DNA of 64,000 nucleotides from Pseudomonas baetica (GTDB taxonomy: Bacteria > Pseudomonadota > Gammaproteobacteria > Pseudomonadales > Pseudomonadaceae), in contig NZ_PHHE01000001.1 of NCBI RefSeq assembly GCF_002813455.1, positions 4,522,001-4,586,000 on the forward strand, read 5' to 3'. Below are positions 1 through 8,727 of this stretch, one piece after another. Under the pieces are notes generated by a model that did no database searches, was not told the DNA's origin, and saw only the letters and a list, made by a program, of their open reading frames with translations. The position numbers were made by a program, and so were the translations under genes. Numbering within the stretch: the stretch's first letter is position 1; every line of letters begins with the position of its first letter.

Positions 1-1
1 C

Positions 2-412
2 ACCATCACCCAAGCGCCTTACCCGGCACTCGCGCAGGCCCAGACGATCTACGGCCCATGGCTCTACACCTTGCACACCGGCGCCGACACCCTGAGCGAA
101 ACCGGTGTGGCGGCGACGGCTACCGGTTACACCTCGCAGGCGTTGCTTAATGCTTTACCGAACGTGCAGTTGATGCCGTTCGTGATCGAGTGCGGGACGT
201 ATCCGGGGGCGAATGTGCATCGGCATTTACGCGATGACCATTGGCTGCATCTGCATGGCGATCCGCTGGACGCGATGGGGAGGGGGATCAAGTTGAATCT
301 GCTGGAGCAGTTTTATCCGGCTGATCCGGACTGGAGGGCGATGGTGGGGTTGCGGACTCGGCAGATCTGGGCGAAGGGGGTGACGGCGCTGTCGGCAGAA
401 AACCCGAAGTAG
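2..412 (+). CDS. DUF2817 family protein (M14-like peptidase fold), 3' part only
   Basis: The frame is open to the left window edge, so only the last 136 residues are visible and the true start lies outside. The visible part has the ending I associate with DUF2817 proteins, which resemble M14 zinc carboxypeptidases: a run with FVIECGTYPG (a Glu in a peptidase-like strand), then RHLRDDHWLH, then a C-terminal helix with LLEQFYPAD. Substrate and location are unknown. The first in-frame start-like codon, a TTG at 71, is internal. No following gene is transcriptionally linked; a REP palindrome follows. Confidence 0.6.
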   Translation, partial: TITQAPYPALAQAQTIYGPWLYTLHTGADTLSETGVAATATGYTSQALLNALPNVQLMPFVIECGTYPGANVHRHLRDDHWLHLHGDPLDAMGRGIKLNLLEQFYPADPDWRAMVGLRTRQIWAKGVTALSAENPK

Positions 413-430
413 GTCAGACATAGCATTGTG

Positions 431-531
431 GTGAGGGGATTTATCCACGATGGACTGCGTAGCAGCCCCATTTATTTCTACTGAGAAGAGGGGGGCGCTG
501 CGCACCCCATCGGGGATAAATCCCCTCGCCA
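431..531. repeat. REP-like imperfect palindrome
   Basis: The outer arms GAGGGGATTTATCC and GGATAAATCCCCTC are inverted, with a GC-rich centre containing a second short inverted pair. This matches a common intergenic repeat family of fluorescent pseudomonads. It separates the DUF2817 gene from the immunity genes. Confidence 0.7.
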
Positions 532-565
532 CGGGTTCGGTGTTGTTTCGAGGGATAAAAAGCGC

Positions 566-835
566 TTATTGCTTAAATACGGGCAGTCCATTAGCAGCAC
601 GCCATGCCGCAACTGTACGAGCTATACCAGCGGACGACGTGTCAGCTCCGGGTTCGGGATAATAAATGAGGTCCATCCCGTCTGGGTGCCCAATAACCTC
701 GTTGAAGTGCCGCACTAAGACATCTGCATGCTTATCTGTGGGCGCTTTATCTTCTTTTCTAATCTCGTCCACGAACTCCACGAACTCTTGTTCAGTGTAG
801 TCCGCGACGCTGCGTTTGATGAATGGATCGGCCAT
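566..835 (-). CDS. Colicin/pyocin DNase immunity protein (third of three)
   Basis: An 89-residue acidic protein of the colicin E2/E7/E8/E9 and S-type pyocin immunity family. It has the N-terminal SVADYTEQEF motif, the central YYPEPGAD stretch that in the family contacts the DNase, and the C-terminal WRAANGLPVFKQ. Such proteins bind and block the HNH nuclease domain of a bacteriocin in the producer cytoplasm. It lies downstream of two further immunity genes and the DNase gene on the same strand. It differs clearly from both, so it probably confers immunity to a different toxin. The ribosome site is weak. Confidence 0.85.
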   Translation of the reverse strand: MADPFIKRSVADYTEQEFVEFVDEIRKEDKAPTDKHADVLVRHFNEVIGHPDGMDLIYYPEPGADTSSAGIARTVAAWRAANGLPVFKQ

Positions 836-864
836 GTTGTTATTTTCTACGACGCGTCGAGCTG

Positions 865-1140
865 CTAAGCATTCTTGAACCCTGGCAAGCCCTGCGCTGC
901 TCGCCAGTCTTTTACAATTTGCGTTACGCCCTGAGGTGAGCTATCCGCACCAGTCTCTGGGTAATAGATAAGATCCGACCCGGCCGGGTGTTCGCTGATT
1001 TTCTCGAAGTGCAACAACAGCAAATCATCACGGTCATCGTTTTCGGCTTCTTCGTCTTCTTTGGCGAGTTCTTCCAAGAGCGCGACGAACTCGGCTTCGG
1101 TGTAATCCGAAATTCTGCTTTTGGTAAGAGGAGAGATCAT
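865..1140 (-). CDS. Colicin/pyocin DNase immunity protein (second of three)
   Basis: A 91-residue member of the same family, with RISDYTEAEF near the N-terminus, a central YYPETGADSSPQG and the ending GLPGFKNA. I place the start at the ATG at 1140. A GTG at 1191 is also in frame, but it would overlap the preceding immunity gene and add residues not found in the family. Compared with its neighbours it has a more acidic insert around residues 30-40 (EDEEAENDD). Probably co-transcribed with the DNase gene and the other two immunity genes. Confidence 0.85.
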   Translation of the reverse strand: MISPLTKSRISDYTEAEFVALLEELAKEDEEAENDDRDDLLLLHFEKISEHPAGSDLIYYPETGADSSPQGVTQIVKDWRAAQGLPGFKNA

Positions 1141-1156
1141 ATTTTGGGTTCGATAC

Positions 1157-1408
1157 CTATTGCTTGAAGCCCGGAAGTCCATTAGTGGCACGCCACTCCT
1201 TTACAGTCTTCGCAATGCCCTCAGCAGAACTGTTTGCTCCTGGCTCGGGATAAAAAATCAGGTCGGTTCCATCCGGGTGACCGGTAAGCGTTCTGAACTG
1301 TGCCAGCAGTTCACCAAGCTCCGTATCCGATCCACATTTGTTGGTTGCCCGTATTTTTTCAATGAAGCGGATAAATTCGGCTTCTGTGTATTCGGATATT
1401 TTTACCAT
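1157..1408 (-). CDS. Cognate DNase immunity protein (first of three)
   Basis: An 83-residue immunity protein with KISEYTEAEF at the N-terminus, FYPEPGANSSAEG in the centre and WRATNGLPGFKQ at the C-terminus. It begins 9 bp after the stop codon of the DNase gene, the usual place for the cognate immunity gene, so it most likely neutralises that nuclease. The 3' end comes within about 20 bp of the next immunity gene. That the adjacent gene is the cognate one is inferred from order alone. Confidence 0.88.
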   Translation of the reverse strand: MVKISEYTEAEFIRFIEKIRATNKCGSDTELGELLAQFRTLTGHPDGTDLIFYPEPGANSSAEGIAKTVKEWRATNGLPGFKQ

Positions 1409-1417
1409 GTGCGTTCA

Positions 1418-2665
1418 CTAATTTTTGTGCTGGCTGATGTGATTTCTAGGGGTGTTGATGCGGAGGTTGTCTATGTCGTACACAGCGCCGCCGTCTACGA
1501 TCCGCTCGACGTGATGTATTTCAAATACGCCTCGTGTGCCAACGGCCTCTCTATCTCGAACGGCGGGAGCATTGCCTGACACTAAACGATCTTGGGCATC
1601 CACATTGAACTGATCAAACAGGGCTGGATCATCCCGCACGGCCTGCCAGAATGCTTTCCGAAATGCATCGAAGCTCGAAAACTCCCTCCCCCTAAGCCTA
1701 TCCGCAATCCGTGTCGGAATCGGCGCACCGATCCCCGTTCCGGCTCCAGCAAGCCATATACCCGGAACATCCTCCCCAACCCCCGTCACCGTGCCCGGCG
1801 TCAGTCTCGCCGGCCTCGAGAACACTACATATAGCGACTTAAGCCCAGTGTCCGCCGGGAACACCAGAATACAATCCTCGGCAGTAATGTCCTCGCCGGG
1901 CAGGCCTTCTATCTGGGTATCTGTGTTCTCGGGAATCGGATGAACAAGGATCGTGTTCAGTTGCTCGCCGTGTTCGGGATAGACCAGCGGCGGCATAGAT
2001 CCTAGGGGCCCGCGCTGCGGCGTCCACAAAATGGTAATGCCGTTGAGCTTGGCCTCCATCGCAGTCTTGTCGCTGTTCCACTCGACGTTGACAGTACGCA
2101 CCGAGTCATCGCCCGAAGCGCCGGAGTGGATGCCGTAAACCTGCATGACCCCTTCGGCATCATGCCGAAACTGGAAGCGCACACGAGTGGGCGCGCGGCT
2201 CATGCGGCGCAGTTGCTCATCGGTATGCAGCGTGCCGTCACCCATGCGGGTCGGCAGCATCCCGAGGACGAACACGCTGGCCGGCCCGGCAGCGCCGCGA
2301 ATTGCCCAGTTGAGGCGCTGTTGCAGAATCCCGCCGCCCGCCAAACGCCCCAAGGCCAGATCGGCACCTATTGCCGTCGCGACAGCGGTGCTGGCGGAGG
2401 GAAAGAGCATGGCACCCGCGACCATGACCTTGCCGAAGTTGGCGGCGGACTCGGGCACCGTGCCAGCGTCCGTTCGGCACCAGTTACCCGGCGTGCAGGA
2501 CTTCGCGAACACCTGATCTTCGCGGGGCCTGGGCGTTGGCCATTCATCCTTTTCGATGTACACCGGCTCCGGCGCGGGGGGCGGATTCCACGCAGCCCAT
2601 GAGCCGTTTCCGCTCGGACGTTTCCAAGGCCAAGCTTCATCGAAGAGAGATTTGAATCGAGCCAT
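1418..2665 (-). CDS. Short S-type pyocin-like protein with colicin HNH DNase domain
   Basis: A predicted 415-residue antibacterial DNase. Residues about 190-300 resemble the Pyocin_S translocation domain. The last 110 residues match the colicin E9-type nuclease, with GIGAPIPTRIADRL, the FDAFRKAFW helix and a complete HNH site (H384, H385, N400, H409, H413). I choose the ATG at 2665 because AGGGAGT lies 5 bases upstream; the reading frame continues to a TTG at 2731. The protein is much shorter than classical S-pyocins (about 690-780 residues), and I see no clear receptor-binding domain. A 14-bp repeat (2651-2664 and 2684-2697) spans the start region. It could be a true bacteriocin or an effector delivered another way. 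Confidence 0.82.
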   Translation of the reverse strand: MARFKSLFDEAWPWKRPSGNGSWAAWNPPPAPEPVYIEKDEWPTPRPREDQVFAKSCTPGNWCRTDAGTVPESAANFGKVMVAGAMLFPSASTAVATAIGADLALGRLAGGGILQQRLNWAIRGAAGPASVFVLGMLPTRMGDGTLHTDEQLRRMSRAPTRVRFQFRHDAEGVMQVYGIHSGASGDDSVRTVNVEWNSDKTAMEAKLNGITILWTPQRGPLGSMPPLVYPEHGEQLNTILVHPIPENTDTQIEGLPGEDITAEDCILVFPADTGLKSLYVVFSRPARLTPGTVTGVGEDVPGIWLAGAGTGIGAPIPTRIADRLRGREFSSFDAFRKAFWQAVRDDPALFDQFNVDAQDRLVSGNAPAVRDREAVGTRGVFEIHHVERIVDGGAVYDIDNLRINTPRNHISQHKN

Positions 2666-2697
2666 GCCAACTCCCTGTATGGCTTTGAATCGAGCCA
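2651..2697. repeat. 14-bp direct repeat at the DNase gene start
   Basis: TTTGAATCGAGCCA occurs at 2651-2664 and again at 2684-2697, in the same reading frame as the DNase gene. The chosen start codon is in the first copy. The repeat suggests a small duplication of the 5' end, and it explains why two alternative starts give similar N-termini. Confidence 0.75.
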
Positions 2698-3039
2698 GGG
2701 AAGCTTGTCGGTCGATGGGGAATTCGGGCAAACGGATGGGTTGAATTTCAGGCGCGAGATTTTACGAAAAATCCTATTCGTACCTGAAACGGACCCGTTT
2801 CCTACAGCGCTCTCCCGGCCTGTTGATTGGCGATTGATTCAAATGCACCAGCGGTGTTTTACGCTTGTAGTCTTTCGGTTTGGATGGAGGGGCGGTCTGC
2901 ATTTCTCCTACAGACTTTTCAGGTCGACAACTTACGCACCGTTGCCTGAGGATGTTTTCTGTTGTTTTTTTCAGGATGGATTTCAGATGAAAAGGATGAG
3001 TCCGTTGCCATTCAACTCTATTTTCAGTCGGCCATTGTC

Positions 3040-3438
3040 ATGAGCATTTCCAATGAGGATCGCGATTTTCTGGTGGCGATGGGCAGTCGCATTGCTCACT
3101 TACGCACAGTGCACGAGATTACACAGACGCGGTTTGCACGGGCTTTAGGTCTTTCCCGGCAGACCTTTCAGGGTTACGAGGAGGGCACGCGCAGCATGCC
3201 GGTCACGACACTGGTGAAGATGGCATTTGCGCTTCGCGTGCCTGTTGAAGACCTGCTCGGGGTTCCCTCGTACACGGAGAAGCCAAGACGCAGCTTGACC
3301 TCGACGTGGTATCGACGGCTGCAGTCCATCAATGAGCTTTCGAAGGTTCAACAGAAGGTTATTGCGCAGATGCTCGACGCCCTGATCGCACAGGCAGCGA
3401 CCAAAACAAGCGACGAAGAGGGGGATGCTTTGAAGTAG
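3040..3438 (+). CDS. XRE-family helix-turn-helix regulator
   Basis: A 132-residue protein with a Cro/CI-type HTH at about residues 15-70: the recognition part is TRFARALGLSRQTFQGYEEG, followed by the family's typical VEDLLG. The C-terminal half is helical and may dimerise. I use the ATG at 3040 (MSISNEDRD); the reading frame runs further upstream without family-like sequence. It is divergent from the DNase gene, with 374 bp between the starts, so it may control the bacteriocin locus, but this is only inferred from position. A bidirectional terminator follows. Confidence 0.75.
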   Translation: MSISNEDRDFLVAMGSRIAHLRTVHEITQTRFARALGLSRQTFQGYEEGTRSMPVTTLVKMAFALRVPVEDLLGVPSYTEKPRRSLTSTWYRRLQSINELSKVQQKVIAQMLDALIAQAATKTSDEEGDALK

Positions 3439-3466
3439 CAGATCACCGAGACTTTTCTCGAGGCAT

Positions 3467-3500
3467 AAAAAAACGGCCTACCTTTCGGTAAGCCGTTTTT
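3467..3500. terminator. Bidirectional intrinsic terminator
   Basis: An A-tract, an AACGGCCTACC / GGTAAGCCGTT-type stem and a T-tract. It can end the XRE gene on the plus strand and the tRNA-Met transcript on the minus strand. Confidence 0.85.
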
Positions 3501-3506
3501 AGTACT

Positions 3507-3583
3507 TGGTGGCTACACAGGGACTTGAACCCCGGACCCCAGCATTATGAATGCTATGCTCTAACCAACTGAGCTATGTAGCC
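3507..3583 (-). tRNA. tRNA-Met (CAT)
   Basis: A 77-nt cloverleaf on the minus strand with acceptor GGCTACA/TGTAGCC, D-arm AGCTCAGTTGGTTAGAGC, anticodon CAT, T-arm GTTCAAGTCC and an encoded CCA end. The sequence is that of the elongator methionine tRNA rather than the initiator. Confidence 0.95.
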
Positions 3584-3698
3584 AAGTGGCGCGCATTATT
3601 CCCCTGAAATGGAAAAGCGTCAAGCGTAAATTTAAAATATTTCTTCTTATTTTCAACCGCTTATCCCCCAGCCCGGGAAATCCGGGCCGGGCAGGGCG

Positions 3699-5756
3699 TC
3701 AACGTAGCTGGAATCTCGCGGTATTGGCGCTCAACGCATGGCTGCCCTGGCTCAGGGTGTCCGCCGCCAGATTCACCGCCCGCGCACCTTCAAGCAAACG
3801 CACTGCGGCCTGATCGACCTGCTGGATATTGCCGCTGACCTCATCGGCGGTGCTCGCTTGCTCTTCCACCGCCGTGGCGATCTGCGCGAGGGTGTCGGTG
3901 ACGCTCTGCACGGCGCAGGCAATTTCTCCCAGGCGTTCACCGAGACCGGTGACCGACTCGGCATCGGTTTGCGCCTGGCCGCAAGCGGCTTCCATCAAGC
4001 TCACGGCCTCGTTGACCGTAGCGCGCAAGCTGTCGACCGTGCTGGCGATCTGCGCGGTGGACGACTGCGTGCGTTGTGACAGGCTGCGCACTTCGTCAGC
4101 GACCACGGCAAAGCCGCGACCTTGTTCACCCGCGCGAGCAGCCTCGATGGCCGCGTTGAGCGCCAACAGGTTGGTTTGCTCGGCGACGCCGCGAATGGTG
4201 TCGACCACCAATTGAATCTGCTGACCTTGTTCACTGACCCGACCCAACGCCGCAGCCGTTTCATTCAAACGCTGATTGAGCTGCTGAATACTCGCCGTGG
4301 TGCGCTGGCTGTCACGGCTGCTGTCAGCCGCGATGCGCCGGGTGTGCTGGGCGCTGCCGGACGCCTGCTCGCAACTCTGCGCCACGCCTTGCGAGGTCGC
4401 GGCCAATTGCGTGGCAGCAGCGGCGATCTGGCTGATCTGTAACTGCTGCGCCTCGACTTCGCTGAGGGCGCCGCTTGAGTGTTCGTTGAGGCTGCGCACG
4501 GCGTTGCTCAATTGCGAAGTCTCGTGATCGACACCGAGCATACTGCTGCGCAGTTGCACCACGGCAACGTTGAGCGCAGTGCTGATCGCCGCAAGCTCAT
4601 CACGCCCCACCACCGGCACCTGCAGGCTCAGGTTGCCATCGCGCAGGGCTTCGGCGAGCAGGGTGATGCCGCTGGCACTGCGGCGGATTGAAGCTTGCAG
4701 GCAGATGAACAGATACAGCGCCGCGAGCAGCAGACAGCCGAATATCGCCGCGACGAGGATGAACTGGCGGATCGCCGAGCCGTGGTAGGCATCGAGACGC
4801 TGATCCAGCGATACCAATGACTGTTGGCGCAGGGCGGCGAGGTCGGTCAGCAAGGCGTCGAGGCTGCGCTCGAAGTCGTCCGGTTTGAGGTTGATGCTGC
4901 CGCCGAACACGCCGTCATCCAGCACCTTCAGACCGCTGTCGAGGTGTTTGAGGCTGTCGTGGTATTGGCTGGCCCAGCTCTGCTGATCTTTCGGCAGGCG
5001 TGCTTCCAGCAGCGTGGCGGTTTTGACCAGTTGTTCGCGAGCGTCGCCGATACGGCTGCGCAGGTCGCGTAATTGCAGACGGCTTTGCAGGGTGAACTGG
5101 CCGGAGACGACCGAGGCCTGACCGACCGCAGCGAGGCGACCGACGCGTTCGATCAAGTCCGGCGCGTGCTGGGTGGAAATTTGCGTCAACAGATAGGTTT
5201 CCAGCCACGGTGCGAGGGTCAGGCGATTGTCCATGACGATCTGCTCGCGCAACGCTTGCAGAGCGCTCAGCGCATTGGTGAAACGGTCGTAACCGTCCGG
5301 CCACCAACCGACGCTGCTCAGGCTTTTCGAATCCAGACCATTGAGTGCGGTTTGCAGCGCTTGATAACGGGTGAGGGTTTCGCCTTGCGCTCCTTCATTT
5401 TTCAGAGCGTTGCCCAAGTCTGTGGTGGCTTGCAGAACAGCCGGTTGTACTGCATCGAACGCGCCCATGGCGGCAAGCGTCGCCGGCGTCGGTTGGCGAT
5501 TGGTTTCGGTGGCGCGCCAACGGGCGGCGCGGTCACGTTGCGCGGCGAGCAAGTTGTCCAGCGCATCGAGTGCGAGCAACTGCCGTACACCGGCACGTTC
5601 GCCGGAAATCAGATTGAGCTTGTCGCGATAGTCCTGGCCGATCATCAACAGGCTGCCGGCCAACGGCAGAATGAACAGCAGAAACAACAACTGGAATTTA
5701 CCTGCGAAGCCAAACCGCCCCAGCAATTTGATCCCCGGTGAAAGGAAAGCCTGCAT
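3699..5756 (-). CDS. Methyl-accepting chemotaxis protein
   Basis: A 685-residue inner-membrane chemoreceptor. A short cytoplasmic N-terminus precedes the first membrane segment (FQLLFLLFILPLAGSLLMI). A long helical periplasmic domain follows, then a second membrane segment near residue 340, a HAMP region, and a conserved cytoplasmic signalling tip with [15 protein letters not shown] that contacts CheA and CheW. The ligand cannot be read from the sequence. I prefer the ATG at 5756, with GAGGAG 9 bases upstream, over the upstream in-frame ATG at 5798, which adds residues that do not look like a membrane protein N-terminus. It is transcribed alone. Confidence 0.92.
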   Translation of the reverse strand: MQAFLSPGIKLLGRFGFAGKFQLLFLLFILPLAGSLLMIGQDYRDKLNLISGERAGVRQLLALDALDNLLAAQRDRAARWRATETNRQPTPATLAAMGAFDAVQPAVLQATTDLGNALKNEGAQGETLTRYQALQTALNGLDSKSLSSVGWWPDGYDRFTNALSALQALREQIVMDNRLTLAPWLETYLLTQISTQHAPDLIERVGRLAAVGQASVVSGQFTLQSRLQLRDLRSRIGDAREQLVKTATLLEARLPKDQQSWASQYHDSLKHLDSGLKVLDDGVFGGSINLKPDDFERSLDALLTDLAALRQQSLVSLDQRLDAYHGSAIRQFILVAAIFGCLLLAALYLFICLQASIRRSASGITLLAEALRDGNLSLQVPVVGRDELAAISTALNVAVVQLRSSMLGVDHETSQLSNAVRSLNEHSSGALSEVEAQQLQISQIAAAATQLAATSQGVAQSCEQASGSAQHTRRIAADSSRDSQRTTASIQQLNQRLNETAAALGRVSEQGQQIQLVVDTIRGVAEQTNLLALNAAIEAARAGEQGRGFAVVADEVRSLSQRTQSSTAQIASTVDSLRATVNEAVSLMEAACGQAQTDAESVTGLGERLGEIACAVQSVTDTLAQIATAVEEQASTADEVSGNIQQVDQAAVRLLEGARAVNLAADTLSQGSHALSANTARFQLR

Positions 5757-5998
5757 GCCCCATGACTCCTCTGGACACCACGCACCATCGGCGTGCATTG
5801 CGGTCTGACGACGTTGACGTTGTGCCCTGCTAAAAGGCCTCGAAAGTTCACTCTCGCCCGCTCTGTAGGCCGGCTATGTAGCGAAACTTCCCATTCTCGG
5901 CACCCTTGGTAAGGCCGCCGCGTTCAAGGGATGAAGCAAGGCAAGATTCAGACCATGGCGTTGCGCTATCACCTATATGCCAGATATCAGATTTCCCC

Positions 5999-6085
5999 CC
6001 TGTAGGCGCTGCCGAAGGCTGCGATCTTTTGATCTGTTTTTAGAAGCAAGATCAACAGATCGCAGCCTTCGGCAGCGCCTACAGG
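5999..6085. repeat. REP palindrome, 29-bp perfect arms
   Basis: The arms at 5999-6027 and 6057-6085 are perfect inverted copies of the CTGTAGGCGCTGCCGAAGG type, separated by 29 bp. This is the same repeat family that is interrupted by the insertion sequence near 36230. It occupies most of the middle of the 438-bp gap between the chemoreceptor and the fsr gene, where I see nothing else. Confidence 0.92.
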
Positions 6086-6194
6086 ATTCGGTCAGTTTAA
6101 TAGTTAGCTGGCTAAGGGGATGGCGCTGGCGCACCGAAAAATGGCACATTGACGCACCTGCCTGCGGGCACCCATCTGCTGTCCGGAAACTTCC

Positions 6195-7412
6195 ATGGCT
6201 ATCAGCAACGCTCAGACCGCCGCTGCTTCGGCGCCCGCGGCTCCCCAAAGCAGTCCACTGGTGATGCGTATCATCGGCGCGGTGGCGCTGGCGCATTTGA
6301 TCAACGACCTGATCCAGTCGGTGCTGCCGTCGATCTACCCGATGCTCAAGGCCAATTACGGCCTGACCTTTACTCAGGTCGGCCTGATCACTTTGACCTT
6401 TCAACTGACTGCCTCGTTGTTGCAGCCGTGGGTCGGTTATCACACCGATCGGCATCCGAAGCCGTGGCTATTGCCGGCCGGTTCGATCTGCACGCTGATT
6501 GGCATCGTGATGATGTCGATGGTCGGCAGTTTTCCATTGATTCTGCTGGCGGCGGCGCTGATCGGTATCGGCTCCTCGACGTTTCACCCGGAGGCGTCGC
6601 GGATTGCGCGGCTGGCCTCAGGGGGGCGTTTCGGTCTGGCGCAATCGACCTTCCAGGTGGGTGGTAACGCCGGTTCCGCATTTGGTCCGTTGCTGGCGGC
6701 AGCGATCATCATTCCGTTCGGTCAGGGCAATGTGGCGTGGTTCGGTTTGTTCGCGGTATTTGCGCTGTTCGTGCTGTACCGCATCAGTCGCTGGTACGCC
6801 CATCACTTGAACCTGTTCAAGCTCAAGGCAGGCCAGGCGGCGACTCACGGGCTATCGAAGGGCAGGGTGACCAGTGCGTTGGTGGTGCTCGGTTTGCTGG
6901 TGTTTTCCAAGTATTTCTACATGGCCAGTCTCACGAGCTATTTCACGTTCTACCTGATCGAGAAGTTCGATTTGTCGGTGGCCAGCTCGCAGTTGCACTT
7001 GTTCCTGTTTCTTGGCGCGGTGGCGGCGGGGACCTTCTTCGGTGGGCCGATTGGCGACAAGATCGGACGTAAGGCAGTGATCTGGTTTTCGATCCTCGGC
7101 GTGGCGCCGTTTACGCTGCTCATGCCCCATGTCGATCTGTTCTGGACGACCGTCCTCAGCGTGGTGATCGGCTTCATCCTTGCTTCGGCATTCTCGGCGA
7201 TCGTTGTGTACGCTCAAGAGCTGGTACCGGGCAATGTCGGGATGATCGCCGGGGTGTTCTTTGGTCTGATGTTTGGTTTCGGCGGGATTGGCGCGGCGTT
7301 GCTCGGGCATCTGGCGGATGTACACGGGATTGAGTACGTGTATTTCCTTTGCTCGTTCCTGCCACTATTTGGCGTACTGGCGATTTTCCTGCCACGCACC
7401 AAAAAGACCTGA
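6195..7412 (+). CDS. fsr: MFS transporter, fosmidomycin resistance (Fsr) type
   Basis: A 405-residue major facilitator with about 12 membrane segments, similar throughout to E. coli Fsr. Shared stretches include LLQPWVGYHTDRHP, the loop GSSTFHPEASR, GLAQSTFQVGGN, FSKYFYMAS and the second-half GDKIGRK loop. Fsr proteins export small toxic compounds such as fosmidomycin by proton antiport; the natural substrate here is unknown. A Ser/Ala-rich cytoplasmic N-terminus (residues 1-20) precedes helix 1, as in E. coli. Transcribed alone, with REP palindromes on both sides. Confidence 0.9.
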   Translation: MAISNAQTAAASAPAAPQSSPLVMRIIGAVALAHLINDLIQSVLPSIYPMLKANYGLTFTQVGLITLTFQLTASLLQPWVGYHTDRHPKPWLLPAGSICTLIGIVMMSMVGSFPLILLAAALIGIGSSTFHPEASRIARLASGGRFGLAQSTFQVGGNAGSAFGPLLAAAIIIPFGQGNVAWFGLFAVFALFVLYRISRWYAHHLNLFKLKAGQAATHGLSKGRVTSALVVLGLLVFSKYFYMASLTSYFTFYLIEKFDLSVASSQLHLFLFLGAVAAGTFFGGPIGDKIGRKAVIWFSILGVAPFTLLMPHVDLFWTTVLSVVIGFILASAFSAIVVYAQELVPGNVGMIAGVFFGLMFGFGGIGAALLGHLADVHGIEYVYFLCSFLPLFGVLAIFLPRTKKT

Positions 7413-7428
7413 CGCCACACAAATCCAA

Positions 7429-7527
7429 CTGTGGGAGCGGGCTTGCTCGCGAATGCGATGTATCAGCTATAGATGTACTGACTGACTGACTGACACGACG
7501 CCTTCGCGAGCAAGCCCGCTCCCACAG
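7429..7527. repeat. REP pair with an ACTG microsatellite in the loop
   Basis: The inverted arms are 25 bp each (7429-7453 and 7503-7527), of the GTGGGAGCGGGCTTGCTCG family. The spacer contains four tandem ACTG units at 7477-7492. Confidence 0.92.
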
Positions 7528-7560
7528 GGGAATTGCGTACAGCCATAAATTTCAGGCACA

Positions 7561-7590
7561 AAAAAGCCGCGTATCAAACGCGGCTTTTTC
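7561..7590. terminator. Intrinsic terminator of the pth-ychF unit
   Basis: A GCCGCGT/ACGCGGC stem flanked by A5 and T5 tracts, 15 bp beyond the ychF stop codon. It can act in both directions. Confidence 0.88.
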
Positions 7591-7604
7591 TTGAGCGGTG
7601 TTGC

Positions 7605-8705
7605 TTAGACGTTGAAGCGGAAGTGCATCACGTCGCCGTCTTTAACGATGTAGTCCTTGCCTTCCAGGCGCCATTTACCGGCTTCTTTGGTGCCGGCTTC
7701 GCCCTTGTACTGGATGAAGTCGTTGTAGGCGATGACTTCGGCGCGGATGAAGCCTTTCTCGAAGTCGGTGTGGATCACGCCGGCAGCCTGAGGTGCGGTG
7801 GCGCCGACTTTGACGGTCCAGGCGCGGACTTCTTCAACACCGGCGGTGAAGTAGGTCTGCAGGTGCAGCATTTCGTAGCCGGCGCGGATCACGCGGTTCA
7901 GGCCAGGCTCTTCCAGGCCCAGGGCCTCGAGGAACATGTCTTTCTCTTCGCCGTCATCCAGCTCGGCGATTTCTGCTTCGATCTTGTTGCAGACCGGAAC
8001 AACTATGGCGCCTTCTTCTTCGGCGATGGCGCGAACCACGTCCAGGTGCGGGTTGTTCTCGAAACCGTCTTCAGCGACGTTGGCGATGTACATGACCGGT
8101 TTGGTGGTCAGCAGGTGGAAGCCCTTGATCACTGCCTTTTCGTCAGTGCTCATGTTCTTCATCAGGCTGCGTGCCGGCTTGGCTTCGGTGAAGTGCGCGA
8201 TCAGTTGCTCCAGCAGAGCCTTCTGAACCACAGCGTCCTTGTCACCGCCCTTGGCGTTACGCGCGACTTTCTGCAGTTGCTTCTCGCAGCTGTCGAGGTC
8301 GGCGAAGATCAGTTCCAGGTCGATGATTTCGATGTCGCGTTTCGGGTCGACGCTGTTGGAAACGTGGATCACGTTTTCGTCTTCGAAGCAGCGTACGACG
8401 TGAGCGATGGCGTCGGTTTCACGGATGTTGGCCAAGAACTTGTTGCCCAGGCCTTCACCTTTCGAGGCGCCGGCTACCAGGCCTGCGATGTCGACGAACT
8501 CCATGGTGGTCGGCAGGATGCGCTTCGGATTGACGATGGCCGCCAAGGCTTCCAGACGCGGATCCGGCATCGGCACGATGCCGCTATTGGGCTCGATGGT
8601 GCAGAAGGGGAAGTTCTCGGCCGCGATCCCGGATTTGGTCAGGGCGTTGAACAGGGTGGACTTGCCGACGTTAGGCAGGCCGACGATGCCGCAATTGAAT
8701 CCCAT
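7605..8705 (-). CDS. ychF: YchF/OLA1-type ATPase
   Basis: A 366-residue Obg-family P-loop protein. The G1 motif is at residues 9-17 (GLPNVGKST). The usual NKxD specificity motif is replaced by NVAE at residues 209-212, which is why this subfamily hydrolyses ATP rather than GTP. A helical insert and a C-terminal TGS domain follow (from about residue 280). YchF binds ribosomes and is linked to stress and redox responses. It follows pth by 22 bp on the same strand, a conserved pairing in gammaproteobacteria. Confidence 0.97.
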   Translation of the reverse strand: MGFNCGIVGLPNVGKSTLFNALTKSGIAAENFPFCTIEPNSGIVPMPDPRLEALAAIVNPKRILPTTMEFVDIAGLVAGASKGEGLGNKFLANIRETDAIAHVVRCFEDENVIHVSNSVDPKRDIEIIDLELIFADLDSCEKQLQKVARNAKGGDKDAVVQKALLEQLIAHFTEAKPARSLMKNMSTDEKAVIKGFHLLTTKPVMYIANVAEDGFENNPHLDVVRAIAEEEGAIVVPVCNKIEAEIAELDDGEEKDMFLEALGLEEPGLNRVIRAGYEMLHLQTYFTAGVEEVRAWTVKVGATAPQAAGVIHTDFEKGFIRAEVIAYNDFIQYKGEAGTKEAGKWRLEGKDYIVKDGDVMHFRFNV

Positions 8706-8727
8706 GGTGTTTCCCCTCGGTAAAGAG

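Noticed and set aside
2666-3039. LexA box or PrtN-type P-box upstream of the DNase gene
   Set aside because: Only a partial CTGTAT half-site is present; no full LexA palindrome or repeated P-box could be read.
7533-8723. 396-codon open frame on the plus strand
   Set aside because: It is the antisense shadow of ychF, whose protein is unmistakable; the plus-strand product is low-complexity and rich in Asp, Val and Phe.
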